Part shown: piece after piece, positions 35,405-43,829 of the stretch
Layout of the letters: each line of letters begins with the position of its first letter
Position numbering within the stretch: the stretch's first letter is position 1
Assembly: GCF_003056355.1 (NCBI RefSeq)
Contig: NZ_PYVW01000001.1
Coordinates: 1-64,000 of the forward strand
Reading direction: 5' to 3'
Source: Devosia naphthalenivorans
GTDB taxonomy: Bacteria > Pseudomonadota > Alphaproteobacteria > Rhizobiales > Devosiaceae
DNA: 64,000 bases
Made by a program: the position numbers and the translations under genes
The notes under the pieces: generated by a model
Database searches by the model: none
The model's input: the letters and a program-made list of their open reading frames with translations, nothing else
Told to the model about the DNA's origin: nothing

Positions 35405-36289
35405 ATGAGTTTCGCCTTCACGCATCGGAGGAATGTCGAAGCGCAAGTGCGCGCCATGGCACTGGAACAGATCGAGAAGGGCCTGGAGGAGGCATCGCAG
35501 CCGAACGACGAACCCAGCAAAATCGTGCATGGGCTGCGCCGGCGCTGCAAGAAATTGCGCGGGCTGGTGCGGCTGGTTGGCTCCAATTTCAAGCGTGCCG
35601 ACAAGGAGAACAAGGCGTTTCGAGATGCGGCCTCGTCGCTGTCGCAATCGCGCGATGCCGTGGTCCTGGTCGAAACCTTTGCCGGTTTGCTGGAGTTCGA
35701 TCGAGAGGGCGGGAGCCCGAAGATTGGCGAGATTGAAGCCAGCCGCATCAGGCAAGAATTGGAGAACGGGGCCGAGCCGGCTGAAGCCTGGAACAAGGAC
35801 CGCTTTGCTGAATTCCGCACCATATTCAAGGCTGCAAAGAAGCGGGCCGCGAATTGGTCGGTGGATGGCCGTGGTTTCGATGCTCTGTCCGATGGTCTTA
35901 TTGGGAATTACCGGCAGTTTCGCCAGCGCCTGGCGGCGGCCGAGGATGATCCGGTGGCGGAGCATCTGCATGAATGGCGCAAGTTCGCCAAATATCACGG
36001 TCACCATCTGGGCCTGTTACGGCGGAGTGCACCGGACCTGCTGAAGAATCGCCAAACCGCGATTGGCCAGCTGGGGGACCTGCTGGGCGATCATCATAAT
36101 CTGGCGGTGCTTGAACAGAAATTGGCCCGGCTCGATGTTGCTGGTTCCGTGCCCGAGGTGATCGCAGCGCGGCAGCAGGAATTGGCGGGATCGGCGTTTT
36201 TCATGGGCCGGCAGCTTGGGGCCGAAAAGCCAGCAGCGCTGCGGCGGCGTCTCGAAAAATACTGGCTGCTGCTGCCGGAGAAGTCCTGA
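35405..36289 (+). CDS. CHAD-domain protein
   Basis: A 294-residue helical protein consisting of a CHAD (conserved histidine alpha-helical) domain. Typical features are the basic repeats with conserved His in KIVHGLRRRCKKLRGLVRL and HEWRKFAKYHGHHLGLL, and GDLLGDHHNLAVLEQ. CHAD domains bind inorganic polyphosphate and are found on polyP granules. It overlaps nothing but is followed within two bases by a CYTH gene. In other bacteria the two domains are often fused in one protein; here they are split. Confidence 0.92.
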   Translation: MSFAFTHRRNVEAQVRAMALEQIEKGLEEASQPNDEPSKIVHGLRRRCKKLRGLVRLVGSNFKRADKENKAFRDAASSLSQSRDAVVLVETFAGLLEFDREGGSPKIGEIEASRIRQELENGAEPAEAWNKDRFAEFRTIFKAAKKRAANWSVDGRGFDALSDGLIGNYRQFRQRLAAAEDDPVAEHLHEWRKFAKYHGHHLGLLRRSAPDLLKNRQTAIGQLGDLLGDHHNLAVLEQKLARLDVAGSVPEVIAARQQELAGSAFFMGRQLGAEKPAALRRRLEKYWLLLPEKS

Positions 36290-36290
36290 C

Positions 36291-36761
36291 ATGGCGATAG
36301 AGATCGAGCGGAAATTCCTGGTGACGGGTGAGGGCTGGCGGCGATTGGCGACCAAGAGCACGCAGATTCGGCAGGGCTACCTATCCTCCAACGCCAAGGC
36401 GACTGTGCGGGTGCGCAGCAAGGATGATCGGGAGGCGCTCATCACGCTCAAGGGCGCGGTGAGAGGCATGACGCGCGCGGAGTATGAGTACGAAATTCCG
36501 ATCTCTGACGCGCGGGAATTGCTGGTCATGGCCGAACCGCATGTGATCGAGAAGGTGCGGCATCTGGTTCCGTTTGGCGGGCTGGTCTGGGAAGTTGACG
36601 AGTTCGCGGTGCGGCACGAAGGGCTGGTGATCGCGGAGGTCGAGCTTGAGAGCGAGGGGCAGGAGGTGGAGTTGCCGGAGTGGGTCGGTCGCGAAGTGAC
36701 GGAGGATGATCGGTATTATAATGCGAGCCTGTCCCGGGCGGAGGGGCGGCCGGAGGAGTGA
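36291..36761 (+). CDS. CYTH-domain triphosphate tunnel metalloenzyme
   Basis: A 156-residue beta-tunnel enzyme. It begins MAIEIERKFLVTGEGW, the ExExK signature, and has RQGYLSSNAKATVRVRSKDD, LTLKGA-like ALITLKGAVRG, RAEYEYEIP and the C-terminal WEVDEF and EVELESEGQEV. Bacterial relatives hydrolyse inorganic triphosphate with Mg or Mn. GGAG precedes the ATG. Encoded with a CHAD protein directly upstream, it probably acts on triphosphate or short polyphosphate chains; direct polyP hydrolysis is inference. Confidence 0.93.
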   Translation: MAIEIERKFLVTGEGWRRLATKSTQIRQGYLSSNAKATVRVRSKDDREALITLKGAVRGMTRAEYEYEIPISDARELLVMAEPHVIEKVRHLVPFGGLVWEVDEFAVRHEGLVIAEVELESEGQEVELPEWVGREVTEDDRYYNASLSRAEGRPEE

Positions 36762-37105
36762 GCCTCCTGAGCTTGTCCAAGGGCGAACCAAAAGGTTGTG
36801 GCACAAACTTCACCCAGACCTTGCAGTCGTCTCCCTCCCACTTGCGGGGAGGGATCAAGGGTGGGGAGCGGTTGGCCCCGATAGTGATCGCAAAACCTCC
36901 CCACCTACGATGTCTCCCCGGTCTTGAGCCGGGATCCATCTCGAGGTTTCGGTATAGGCTCCTGGCCGGGAGGGAGTGCTCAGAGCTTCCACATCCGGGC
37001 CAAACATCCCCCACCCTTGATCCCTCCCCGCTAGGGGGAGGGAGACGAGAGAGCCGAGAAACTGGTGCTAGCGCCTTCATCGCCTCGATCGAGGTGGGAG
37101 CGAGC
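36762..37105. repeat. 344-base gap: family A fragment and a diverged single copy of the 315-bp unit
   Basis: 36765-36795 holds CCTCCTGAGCTTGTCCAAGG, a family A half-hairpin. 36831-37074 is a diverged single copy of the unit repeated in tandem at 51.2-51.9 kb: TTGCGGGGAGGGATCAAGGG near its left end, CTTGAGCCGGGATCCATCTC in the middle, and the inverted CCCACCCTTGATCCCTCCCC at the right. The unit is thus an inverted repeat around a central hairpin. Nothing coding seen. Confidence 0.85.
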
Positions 37106-37648
37106 TTACTGCCAGCGCTTGAAGCTTTTCAGGTGATCGAGGGCTTTCACTGCCGTGACGGTGATCTTCTCGACGCTATCCGTGACCGGCACGATGAGCG
37201 CGTTCTCGCTAGCCGGGTCGGGAACCTCCAACGTCGCAAACTGGGAATCGAGCAGGCTTGCGGGCATGTATTCGTGCTTGCGGCGGGCGATGCGCTCGCC
37301 GATCACTTCGCGATTGCCTTGGAGATAGACGAAAAGGATGGGCTCGCCCGCTTTTTCGACAAGGTAGTCGCGATAGGCACGCCGCAGGGCAGAGCAGGCG
37401 CCGACGGCGGCGTTCTTGCGGTCGGCGGCCTCATGCAATGCGGTAGCGAGGCTTTCCAGCCAAGGCCACCGGTCTTCATCCACAAGTGGAATGCCGGAGC
37501 GCATTTTTTCCACATTGGCGGGCGGATGATAGCCATCGCCGTCGAGGAACGGCACATGCAGGCGCCGGGCGATGGATTGGCCGACGGTGGATTTGCCGGA
37601 GGAGCTGACGCCCATGACGATGATGATTCTTGCCGGTACCAGGGTCAT
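37106..37648 (-). CDS. gntK: Gluconokinase
   Basis: Phosphorylates gluconate to 6-phosphogluconate with ATP. The 180-residue kinase has the Walker A motif GVSSSGKST (about 13-21), DGDGYHPPANVEKM for the sugar and WLESLATALHEAADR, all typical of GntK/IdnK. ATG 37648 lies two bases after the stop of the SDR gene, so the two are coupled; a TTG further up overlaps that stop. The product feeds Gnd, encoded divergently 1 kb away. Confidence 0.95.
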   Translation of the reverse strand: MTLVPARIIIVMGVSSSGKSTVGQSIARRLHVPFLDGDGYHPPANVEKMRSGIPLVDEDRWPWLESLATALHEAADRKNAAVGACSALRRAYRDYLVEKAGEPILFVYLQGNREVIGERIARRKHEYMPASLLDSQFATLEVPDPASENALIVPVTDSVEKITVTAVKALDHLKSFKRWQ

Positions 37649-37650
37649 GG

Positions 37651-38415
37651 TCAAACCACCGCAGTGAAGCCGCCGTCCACATATAGGACGTGGCCATTGA
37701 TGAAGTTGGCGGCGGGCGATGCAAGGAAAACTGCTGCGCCGCCGAGTTCCTCGATTTCGCCCCAGCGGCGCTGCGGGGTGCGCTGCTCGACCCAGTCGTT
37801 GAACTTGGGGTCTGCCATCAGGGTCTTGTTAAGGTCGGTCTTGAAGTAGCCGGGTGCAATGGCGTTGATGTTGAGCCCCTTGGGCGCCCAATCAGCCGCC
37901 ATGCCGCGGGTGAGATTGGCGACGGCTGCCTTGGCGGCGCCATAGGGGGCGGCGGTGGGGCGGGCAACGGAGGTCAGCACCGAGCAGATATTGATGATCT
38001 TGCCATGGCCGCGCGCGATCATGCCCTTGGCGACGGCCTTGCTGACGGCGAAGGTGGCGACGACGTGGGTGGAGAGCATCAGCTCGAACTTGTCGATGGC
38101 ATAGTCTTCTAGGGGGCCGCGAATCTGGATGCCGGCATTGTTGACCAGGATGTCGATGGCGCCGATCTGGCTTTCGCAATGGGCGATTGCGTCGGTGACG
38201 CTGTCTTCGCTGGTGACGTCGAACGCCAGCGCATGCACTTCGGCGCCGGCGGCGGCGAGGTCGGCTGCCGTGGCGCCGAGCGCCACTTCATCGCGCGCGT
38301 TGAGCACGACGGAGGCACCGGCGCTGGCGAGTGCCGTGGCCATGGCGAGGCCAAGACCGCGACTCGAACCGGTAATCAAGGCCCGCTTGCCCGTGAGATC
38401 GAAACCAGACGCCAT
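37651..38415 (-). CDS. SDR oxidoreductase, probable gluconate 5-dehydrogenase
   Basis: A 254-residue short-chain dehydrogenase. The NAD(P)-binding motif is ITGSSRGLGLAMA, followed by VNNAGIQIRGPLED, the catalytic Ser in NICSVLTSVARPTAAPYGAA with Tyr-x3-Lys (YGAAK). The opening FDLTGKRALITGSSRGLG and DWVEQRTPQRRWG are very like IdnO/gluconate 5-dehydrogenase, which interconverts 5-ketogluconate and gluconate. AAGGAG precedes the ATG. The coupling with gntK supports a gluconate role; other sugar-alcohol substrates are possible. Confidence 0.85.
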   Translation of the reverse strand: MASGFDLTGKRALITGSSRGLGLAMATALASAGASVVLNARDEVALGATAADLAAAGAEVHALAFDVTSEDSVTDAIAHCESQIGAIDILVNNAGIQIRGPLEDYAIDKFELMLSTHVVATFAVSKAVAKGMIARGHGKIINICSVLTSVARPTAAPYGAAKAAVANLTRGMAADWAPKGLNINAIAPGYFKTDLNKTLMADPKFNDWVEQRTPQRRWGEIEELGGAAVFLASPAANFINGHVLYVDGGFTAVV

Positions 38416-38494
38416 TTCCACTCCTTGCCGCAAAGTGCGCGGACGGTAGGGGGAGCCATGCACAAGGGCAATAGATTCTTCCATACCAGAGTGG

Positions 38495-38511
38495 ATAATT
38501 GGACCGATTAT
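38495..38511. promoter_or_regulatory. Palindromic operator in the gluconate divergent promoter
   Basis: ATAATTGGACCGATTAT, a 17-base palindrome around a central A with a single mismatched pair, lies between the SDR gene (80 bases) and gnd (103 bases). Its AATTGG..CC.ATT form resembles sites of GntR-family (FadR/UxuR-like) sugar-acid repressors. No regulator is encoded here, so the protein is unknown. Confidence 0.6.
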
Positions 38512-38614
38512 GCGCGAATCCGCCTTCCGTGTTGCGGCTAATTGTGGTCAGTTCGCGCCGCGCCGCATGCGTTGCGCGCATGGATTGACGGAAGACCTTG
38601 GAAGGATTTTTGCG

Positions 38615-40033
38615 ATGTCGAGTGCGGATATCGGGCTGATTGGCCTCGCGGTGATGGGATCGAACCTGGCCCTCAACATTGCGGAAAAGGGCTACACCAT
38701 TGCAGTCCACAACCGCTCGTCGGGCCGCATCGACGAATTCGTCGCCGAAGCCAAGGCGCAGGGGCTCGATGGCAAGACGGTTCCCAAGTACGACCTGGCC
38801 GAGTTCGTACAGGCGGTGAAGCGCCCGCGTTCGATCATCATCATGGTCAAGGCCGGCGCGCCGGTGGACGACATGATCGAGCAATTGCTGCCACACCTGG
38901 AACAGGGCGACGCGATCATCGAATGCGGTAATTCGCTGTTCACCGATACGCAGCGCCGCTTTGATTACCTTACGCCCAAGGGCATCGGCTATCTTGGCGT
39001 TGGCGTTTCAGGCGGCGAAGAAGGTGCGCGCCATGGTCCATCGATCATGGTCGGCGGCTCCAAGGAGCAGTGGCACAATGCGGAAGCGGTGCTGACCGCC
39101 ATTGCTGCCAAGTTCAACGGCGAAAGCTGCTGTGCGTATCTGGGCGAAGGTGGCGCGGGCCATTTCGTCAAGACCATCCACAACGGCATCGAGTATGGCG
39201 ACATGCAGATGATCGCCGAGGTCTATGGCGTGATGCGTGACGGGCTGGGCATGAGCCCCGGCGAATGCGCGGACGTGTTCAAGGAATGGAATAAGGGTCC
39301 GCTCAATTCCTACCTGATCGAGATCACCGGCCACGTACTGGCGGCAACCGACGACCAGACCGGCAAGCCGCTGGTGGAACTGATCCTCGACAAGGCCGGA
39401 CAAAAGGGCACCGGCGTTTGGTCTGCTATTGTCGCGCAGCAGATGGGTGTGCCGGCGACGGCCATCGAGGGTGCTGTGGCGGCCCGTTCGATCTCCTCAC
39501 GCAAGGATGAGCGCGTTGCGGCCGAAGGCATCTACGGCAAGCCGAACCGCGCCAAGACTGATGTGACGCTGGCGGACCTCGAAAAGGCGCTGCTGGCGGG
39601 CAAGATCGTCTCCTATGCGCAGGGCTTTGCGGTGATCGCCAAGGCTTCGGAAGAAAATGGCTGGGCACTGCCGCTGGCGACCATCGCCAAGATCTGGCGC
39701 GCTGGCTGCATCATCCGCTCGCGGTTCCTCGACCAGATGTCGGCGGCTTACGAGAAGGGCGGCAACGTCAATCTGCTGGTCGTTCCGGACTTCGTCGAAC
39801 TGATGAAGGACGCGCATCCGAGCCTGCGCAAGGTGGTTGCCGCAGCTGCAATCGGGGAATTCCCGATGATCTGCCTTTCGGCAGCGCTGAGCTATTTCGA
39901 CAGCTATCGCCAGGCGCAGGGCACGGCCAATCTGATCCAGGGGCAGCGCGACTTCTTCGGTGCGCATGGCTTCGAGATCGTGGGCCGCGGCAGCGACCTG
40001 CACGGCACCTGGCCATCGACGCTGGGCAAATAA
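38615..40033 (+). CDS. gnd: 6-phosphogluconate dehydrogenase (decarboxylating)
   Basis: Oxidises 6-phosphogluconate to ribulose-5-phosphate, CO2 and NADPH. The 472-residue enzyme is the long type. It has GLIGLAVMGSNLALNIAEKG for the cofactor, VGVSGGEEGARHGPSIMVGG for the substrate, the catalytic Lys in GHFVKTIHNGIEYGDMQ and YGKPNRAKTD. The C-terminal QRDFFGAHGFE is conserved. ATG 38615 has GGAAGGA upstream. It is divergent from gntK-SDR across a shared operator and has its own strong terminator. Confidence 0.97.
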   Translation: MSSADIGLIGLAVMGSNLALNIAEKGYTIAVHNRSSGRIDEFVAEAKAQGLDGKTVPKYDLAEFVQAVKRPRSIIIMVKAGAPVDDMIEQLLPHLEQGDAIIECGNSLFTDTQRRFDYLTPKGIGYLGVGVSGGEEGARHGPSIMVGGSKEQWHNAEAVLTAIAAKFNGESCCAYLGEGGAGHFVKTIHNGIEYGDMQMIAEVYGVMRDGLGMSPGECADVFKEWNKGPLNSYLIEITGHVLAATDDQTGKPLVELILDKAGQKGTGVWSAIVAQQMGVPATAIEGAVAARSISSRKDERVAAEGIYGKPNRAKTDVTLADLEKALLAGKIVSYAQGFAVIAKASEENGWALPLATIAKIWRAGCIIRSRFLDQMSAAYEKGGNVNLLVVPDFVELMKDAHPSLRKVVAAAAIGEFPMICLSAALSYFDSYRQAQGTANLIQGQRDFFGAHGFEIVGRGSDLHGTWPSTLGK

Positions 40034-40051
40034 GCGCCAGCCTCCAATCAG

Positions 40052-40077
40052 AAAGCCCCGCGTTTGCGGGGCTTTTC
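40052..40077. terminator. Terminator of gnd, usable on both strands
   Basis: AAA-GCCCCGC-GTTT-GCGGGGC-TTTT. It ends directly against the stop codon of the convergent DUF6894 gene, so it can serve both. Confidence 0.92.
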
Positions 40078-40347
40078 TTATGGAGCGGTTTTCTCTCCGT
40101 CGTCCTCAGTGTGTTCCGCCTCGCCTGCTTCCGGTTTGGCGACATAGGGCACGCGGGCAACCACGACGCGGCCTTCATCCTCGATCTCGAATACGCCTTC
40201 GGTGGGCTCGTCGGCCAGCGCGGCAGCGGCCTGGGCGGCGAAGCTGGCTTCTTCTATGGCGTTGTTGAGCGAATGCAGCTTGAGGCCGTCAATGTCGATC
40301 TCGCGGTCGCCAGACTTGGTGGTGTGATTGAAGAAAAAGCGGGGCAT
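40078..40347 (-). CDS. DUF6894-like small protein
   Basis: An 89-residue protein beginning MPRFFFNHTTKSGDREIDID, the pattern of the DUF6894 family common in Rhizobiales, with HSLNNAIEEASFAAQAAAAL as the helix after it. The C-terminal third is acidic (GEAEHTEDDGEK) and probably disordered. Several members occur per genome in this order and no function is known. It is convergent with gnd and ends at the shared terminator. Confidence 0.75.
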   Translation of the reverse strand: MPRFFFNHTTKSGDREIDIDGLKLHSLNNAIEEASFAAQAAAALADEPTEGVFEIEDEGRVVVARVPYVAKPEAGEAEHTEDDGEKTAP

Positions 40348-40431
40348 GGTTCTGGCTCCTGATGGTAGTTGAACCAGCCAGGAGTCGGTTTGTTCCGTTG
40401 CCCCCGATCACAACAGCGAGGGCGCAAAGCG

Positions 40432-40914
40432 CTAGAGATCGCGGAACATCACATAGGCATCGACATAGCCCTGTGTGGGGTGGTTGAACGCTTGGGGCAG
40501 GGTGCCAACTATCGCGAAGCCGAGTTTCTGCCAGAGCGCCACTGCGCGTTCATTGGTGGACACGACGTGGTTGAACTGCATGGCCCGGAAGCCACGCTCG
40601 CGGGCGCGGGCCAGTGAATGCTCGCCCATGGCGCGGGCCACGCCCTTGCCCTGGGCCGCAGCGGCGGTGATGTAGCCGCAATTGGCGACGTGGGCGCCGC
40701 CGCCCTGCCGATTGGCCACAAGATAATAGGTGCCGAGGATGGCGCCGTCTTCTTCGGCAACAAAGACTTCGTGGCTCGGGCTGAACCAGTAGGCGAGCAC
40801 GGCTTCGGCATCGAGATCGCGCGCCACGGCGTAGGTTTCGCCAGCGGCGAGGACGGGTGCGATGATGGCGAGAACCGCCTGCCAATCGGCTTTACCGGCG
40901 GCGCGGATCTGCAT
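40432..40914 (-). CDS. GNAT-family N-acetyltransferase
   Basis: A 160-residue acetyltransferase resembling the phosphinothricin/YhhY-like group, starting MQIRAAGKADWQAVLAIIAP. The acetyl-CoA loop is AAAQGKGVARAMGEH and the tail FNHPTQGYVDAYVMFRDL. GTLPQAFNHP is typical of a common alphaproteobacterial GNAT type. It overlaps the 3' end of the upstream MFS gene by 23 bases and is probably coupled to it. Substrate unknown; linkage with an efflux pump suggests detoxification, which is inference. Confidence 0.9.
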   Translation of the reverse strand: MQIRAAGKADWQAVLAIIAPVLAAGETYAVARDLDAEAVLAYWFSPSHEVFVAEEDGAILGTYYLVANRQGGGAHVANCGYITAAAAQGKGVARAMGEHSLARARERGFRAMQFNHVVSTNERAVALWQKLGFAIVGTLPQAFNHPTQGYVDAYVMFRDL

Positions 40915-42226
40915 CGTCGTCTTCCTCGATGGGGGGTACGCGAACCTGCCCCGGTGGCGGCATGTCGGGCCGGTGCGGATGGTCGGCGACGCTGGGGCGA
41001 TGGCTCAGCTCGAAGCGGAAGGCGGCCATGCCAAAGACGATCAGGGCAATCACCACGGCGATTCCGCAGGCGATGAACGGCGCGCCGGGGAAATAGTGTC
41101 CGGAGGTCGAGGAGCTGGTGTAATAGGAGAAAATCTGTGTTGCGGCGAGCGGTCCAACGATAGTGGCCAAGGAACTGGCGGCGTTCACCGCGCCCTGCAG
41201 TTCGCCCTGAGAGTTGTCAGGCACTTGCCGCGAGAGAACGCCGTTGATCGCTGGTGGCGCGAGGCCGCTGACAGTGCCCAGCGCAATAAATAGGTAGAGC
41301 TGATAAACATCGGCCGAAAAGGCAATGCCGGCAAAGGCCGTGGCTGCGGCGAGAAGACCGACAATCCCCACGGCCGGTTCCCCAATGCCCTTGGACAGGG
41401 GCGCCGCCAATACGGCCTGGCTGAAGGCGAAGCCGATGCCAAAGGCGCCCAGCGTGCGGCCGATTGAGGAGGAGGTGAAGTTGAACACCTCCACGGTGAA
41501 ATAGGGAAAGACCTGCGGCAGGGCTTGCGTTGCCAATTGCAGGAAGAACAGCACGACAAGCAGCCAGAGCACCGCCGGATATTTGCGCAGGGCGAGGACG
41601 GCGCCGAAGGGATTGGCGCGTCTGATGTCGAACTTGCGGCGCATCGGTTTGGGCAGGCTTTCGGGCAGCACCAGCAAGCCAAACAGGAAATTGGCGAAGG
41701 CAAGAGCCGCGGCAGCATAGAAGGGCACCCGGGGGCCGAATTCGCCCAGCTCGCCCCCGATCACCGGGCCGATGATGAAGCCCAGACCGAACGCAGCCCC
41801 GATCAGGCCGAAACGATGGGTGCGCTTATGGGGCGGGGTGATGTCGGCCATATAGGCAGTAGCGGTGGCCAGCGCCGCGCCTGCAATGCCGGCAATGACG
41901 CGGCCGATGAAGAGATACCAGACCACCGGCGCGATCGACATCATCAGGTAGTCGAATGTGAGGCCCAGCAGCGAGCATAGCAGGATCGGGCGGCGGCCGA
42001 AGCGGTCGGAGAGATTGCCGAGCACCGGCGAGAACACGAACTGCATGAAGGCGTAGGTAAAAACCAGATAGCCGCCGATCACCGCCGCATTGGCGACGCT
42101 GCCGCCGGTCAGGTCCTCGAGCAATTCGGGCAGCACCGGCACGATGATGCCGACACCGATCATATCAAGCAGGATCGTCACCAGGATGCAGGTGAGAGTC
42201 AGGCGTGAGCGGGTCGCAGCTTGCAT
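40892..42226 (-). CDS. TCR/Tet-family MFS efflux transporter
   Basis: A 444-residue drug:H+ antiporter-like protein with about 12 membrane segments. It has the TetA-type start DMIGVGIIVPVLPELLEDL, motif A as GNLSDRFGRRPILL and the motif C region GRVIAGIAGAALATATAYMAD. These match the TetA(B/C)-like branch that many alphaproteobacteria carry without tetracycline resistance. The tail is proline- and acid-rich (PPIEEDDDADPRRR). No tetR-like regulator adjoins. Tetracycline as substrate is not established. Confidence 0.92.
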   Translation of the reverse strand: MQAATRSRLTLTCILVTILLDMIGVGIIVPVLPELLEDLTGGSVANAAVIGGYLVFTYAFMQFVFSPVLGNLSDRFGRRPILLCSLLGLTFDYLMMSIAPVVWYLFIGRVIAGIAGAALATATAYMADITPPHKRTHRFGLIGAAFGLGFIIGPVIGGELGEFGPRVPFYAAAALAFANFLFGLLVLPESLPKPMRRKFDIRRANPFGAVLALRKYPAVLWLLVVLFFLQLATQALPQVFPYFTVEVFNFTSSSIGRTLGAFGIGFAFSQAVLAAPLSKGIGEPAVGIVGLLAAATAFAGIAFSADVYQLYLFIALGTVSGLAPPAINGVLSRQVPDNSQGELQGAVNAASSLATIVGPLAATQIFSYYTSSSTSGHYFPGAPFIACGIAVVIALIVFGMAAFRFELSHRPSVADHPHRPDMPPPGQVRVPPIEEDDDADPRRR

Positions 42227-42374
42227 GCTTGGGCGCTAACCTTGGTGAGTCCGATGGCGTCTGGGATGTGCCGCGCAGTTGACACAGGCAGGACTGTCAA
42301 AGCAAGGCCGAACGGCGGCGCAAGGTTCCAGTCCTTGTGGCTCTGGTGGAAGATAACTGAGTCAATACGAGGGC

Positions 42375-43574
42375 TTAAGCGAGGCTTTGTTGATCTGGAA
42401 TCAGGCCAGCGTCATGACTGTAGAGCCAGGCGAGCCGATTGACATGGCCGCGCGGTCCCTGCGCCGCGATGACAAGGTTCCGCGCGAGGTTGAACGGCCA
42501 TCCCATGTGGAAGATTCGTCCATTGGTCTGCGAAATGCGAGCGACGCGGCTGACGCGCTCGCGCCTTATGGTTTCATATTGAATGAAGGCGGACTCCGCG
42601 TTGTCGTGACGCACCAGCAATGGCGCCAGCACCGCAGCATCCTCTATGCCCATGGCGGCGCCCTGCGCCTGGAAGGGCACCATGGCATGAGCCGCGTCGC
42701 CGGCCAGTCCGATATTGCCCTTGTGCCAAACCGGGGTTGAAACGGTGTACAGGGGCCAGAGTGTCCAGGTGTCTGCCGCAGCGGCAAGAAGCGCGCTGAG
42801 GCGTGCGCTGCGCTGAACCGATTTGGGAAGGGTCGGCCGGCGCGCGGCATCGTCCGGCATGCCCTTGGCGAACAATGCCACATTGACCTGCTGCCGGTGC
42901 GGCAGCGGGTAGCAGACTGCGTGAAAACCCGGAGCGAACAGCACCGAGACGCGATCAAGCGCAAGCTGGCCGGTCACCGCCTCAAAGGGCAGCAATGTGC
43001 GCCATGCGGTGCGGCCGCCTGAAACGGCATCGGCGCCGGCGAGCAAATTGCGGCGGGTAAAGGAATGCACGCCATCGGCGCCGATCAGGCCGTGGGCACG
43101 AACCTTGCGCGACTGCCCATTGGCGTCCTCCATCGATATGGTCACGCCCTGCTCGTGCGACTCAGCGTTCCAGCTGCGCACGCCGAAGATGATGTCGATA
43201 TTGGCGAAGGGGCGCGTTGCCTTGTAGAGCGCCTCGGCAAGATCGGCGCGGTGCATGACCGCATAGGGTGAGCCGAACCGCTCGCGCATGAGCGCGCCCA
43301 ATTGCAGGGTGATCAGCGGCGCCGGGCGACGGAAAGGATAAATGTCGATGCCGGCCGGCTCAAGGCTTTGGCTGGCCAGCGCATGGTCAAGCCCAAGCCG
43401 ATCCAGCAGCAGGCGGGCGTTGGGGCTGATCTGAAGGCCGGCCCCGAATTCGGTCAGGGTGGGACTGCGTTCGAGGACGACGACATTGGCGCCGAACTTG
43501 GCCAGGGCCAAGGCGAGGGTGAGGCCGGTGATTCCGGCGCCCGCGATATAGAATGTCTTGCCGGTGCCCGGCAT
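42375..43574 (-). CDS. FAD-dependent monooxygenase (salicylate-hydroxylase-like)
   Basis: A 399-residue group A flavoprotein hydroxylase. The dinucleotide-binding motif is IAGAGITGLTLALALAKFG, the second FAD/NADPH motif GADGVHS, and the GD motif GLAGDAAHAMVPFQAQGAAM with MGIEDA after it. The arrangement is that of 3- or 6-hydroxybenzoate/salicylate hydroxylases, but many relatives have unknown substrates. It follows a zinc-protein gene by only 9 bases on the same strand, suggesting co-transcription. UbiH-like work in quinone synthesis is another possibility. Confidence 0.9.
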   Translation of the reverse strand: MPGTGKTFYIAGAGITGLTLALALAKFGANVVVLERSPTLTEFGAGLQISPNARLLLDRLGLDHALASQSLEPAGIDIYPFRRPAPLITLQLGALMRERFGSPYAVMHRADLAEALYKATRPFANIDIIFGVRSWNAESHEQGVTISMEDANGQSRKVRAHGLIGADGVHSFTRRNLLAGADAVSGGRTAWRTLLPFEAVTGQLALDRVSVLFAPGFHAVCYPLPHRQQVNVALFAKGMPDDAARRPTLPKSVQRSARLSALLAAAADTWTLWPLYTVSTPVWHKGNIGLAGDAAHAMVPFQAQGAAMGIEDAAVLAPLLVRHDNAESAFIQYETIRRERVSRVARISQTNGRIFHMGWPFNLARNLVIAAQGPRGHVNRLAWLYSHDAGLIPDQQSLA

Positions 43575-43583
43575 CAGGGGAAA

Positions 43584-43829
43584 CTAGGCTGCGTCGGCGT
43601 GGAACACAGCGGACGCAGGGTTGGAAGCGCCGGCCGGCAGGCGCGAGCTAAAGACATAGTGCGTCGAGCAATAGGGGCAAACGACCTCGTTGTCCTTGCC
43701 CATGTCGATGTAAATATGGGGGTGATCGAACGGGGGCAGGGCGCCGACGCACTGGAATTCCTTGGAGCCGACTTCGATCTGGCGAAGACCTTCGGTGTTG
43801 TGGAAATGAGGCGTGGAATTGTTTGCCAT
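43584..43829 (-). CDS. zf-CHCC zinc protein (NDUFS6-like)
   Basis: An 81-residue protein with the CHCC zinc-binding pattern: Cys in EFQCVGALPP, His in FDHPHIYIDMG and CPYC before STHYVF. This is the zf-CHCC family, to which the mitochondrial complex I accessory subunit NDUFS6 and its alphaproteobacterial homologues belong. The ATG at 43829 gives the family start MANNSTPHFHN. It is far from any nuo genes and directly precedes the FAD monooxygenase. A role in complex I is likely from the family. Confidence 0.88.
   Translation of the reverse strand: MANNSTPHFHNTEGLRQIEVGSKEFQCVGALPPFDHPHIYIDMGKDNEVVCPYCSTHYVFSSRLPAGASNPASAVFHADAA

Noticed and set aside
40892..42226. Acquired tetracycline-resistance gene
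   Set aside because: The protein is of the TetA-like MFS branch, but no tetR gene or mobile element adjoins, and codon use looks like its neighbours.
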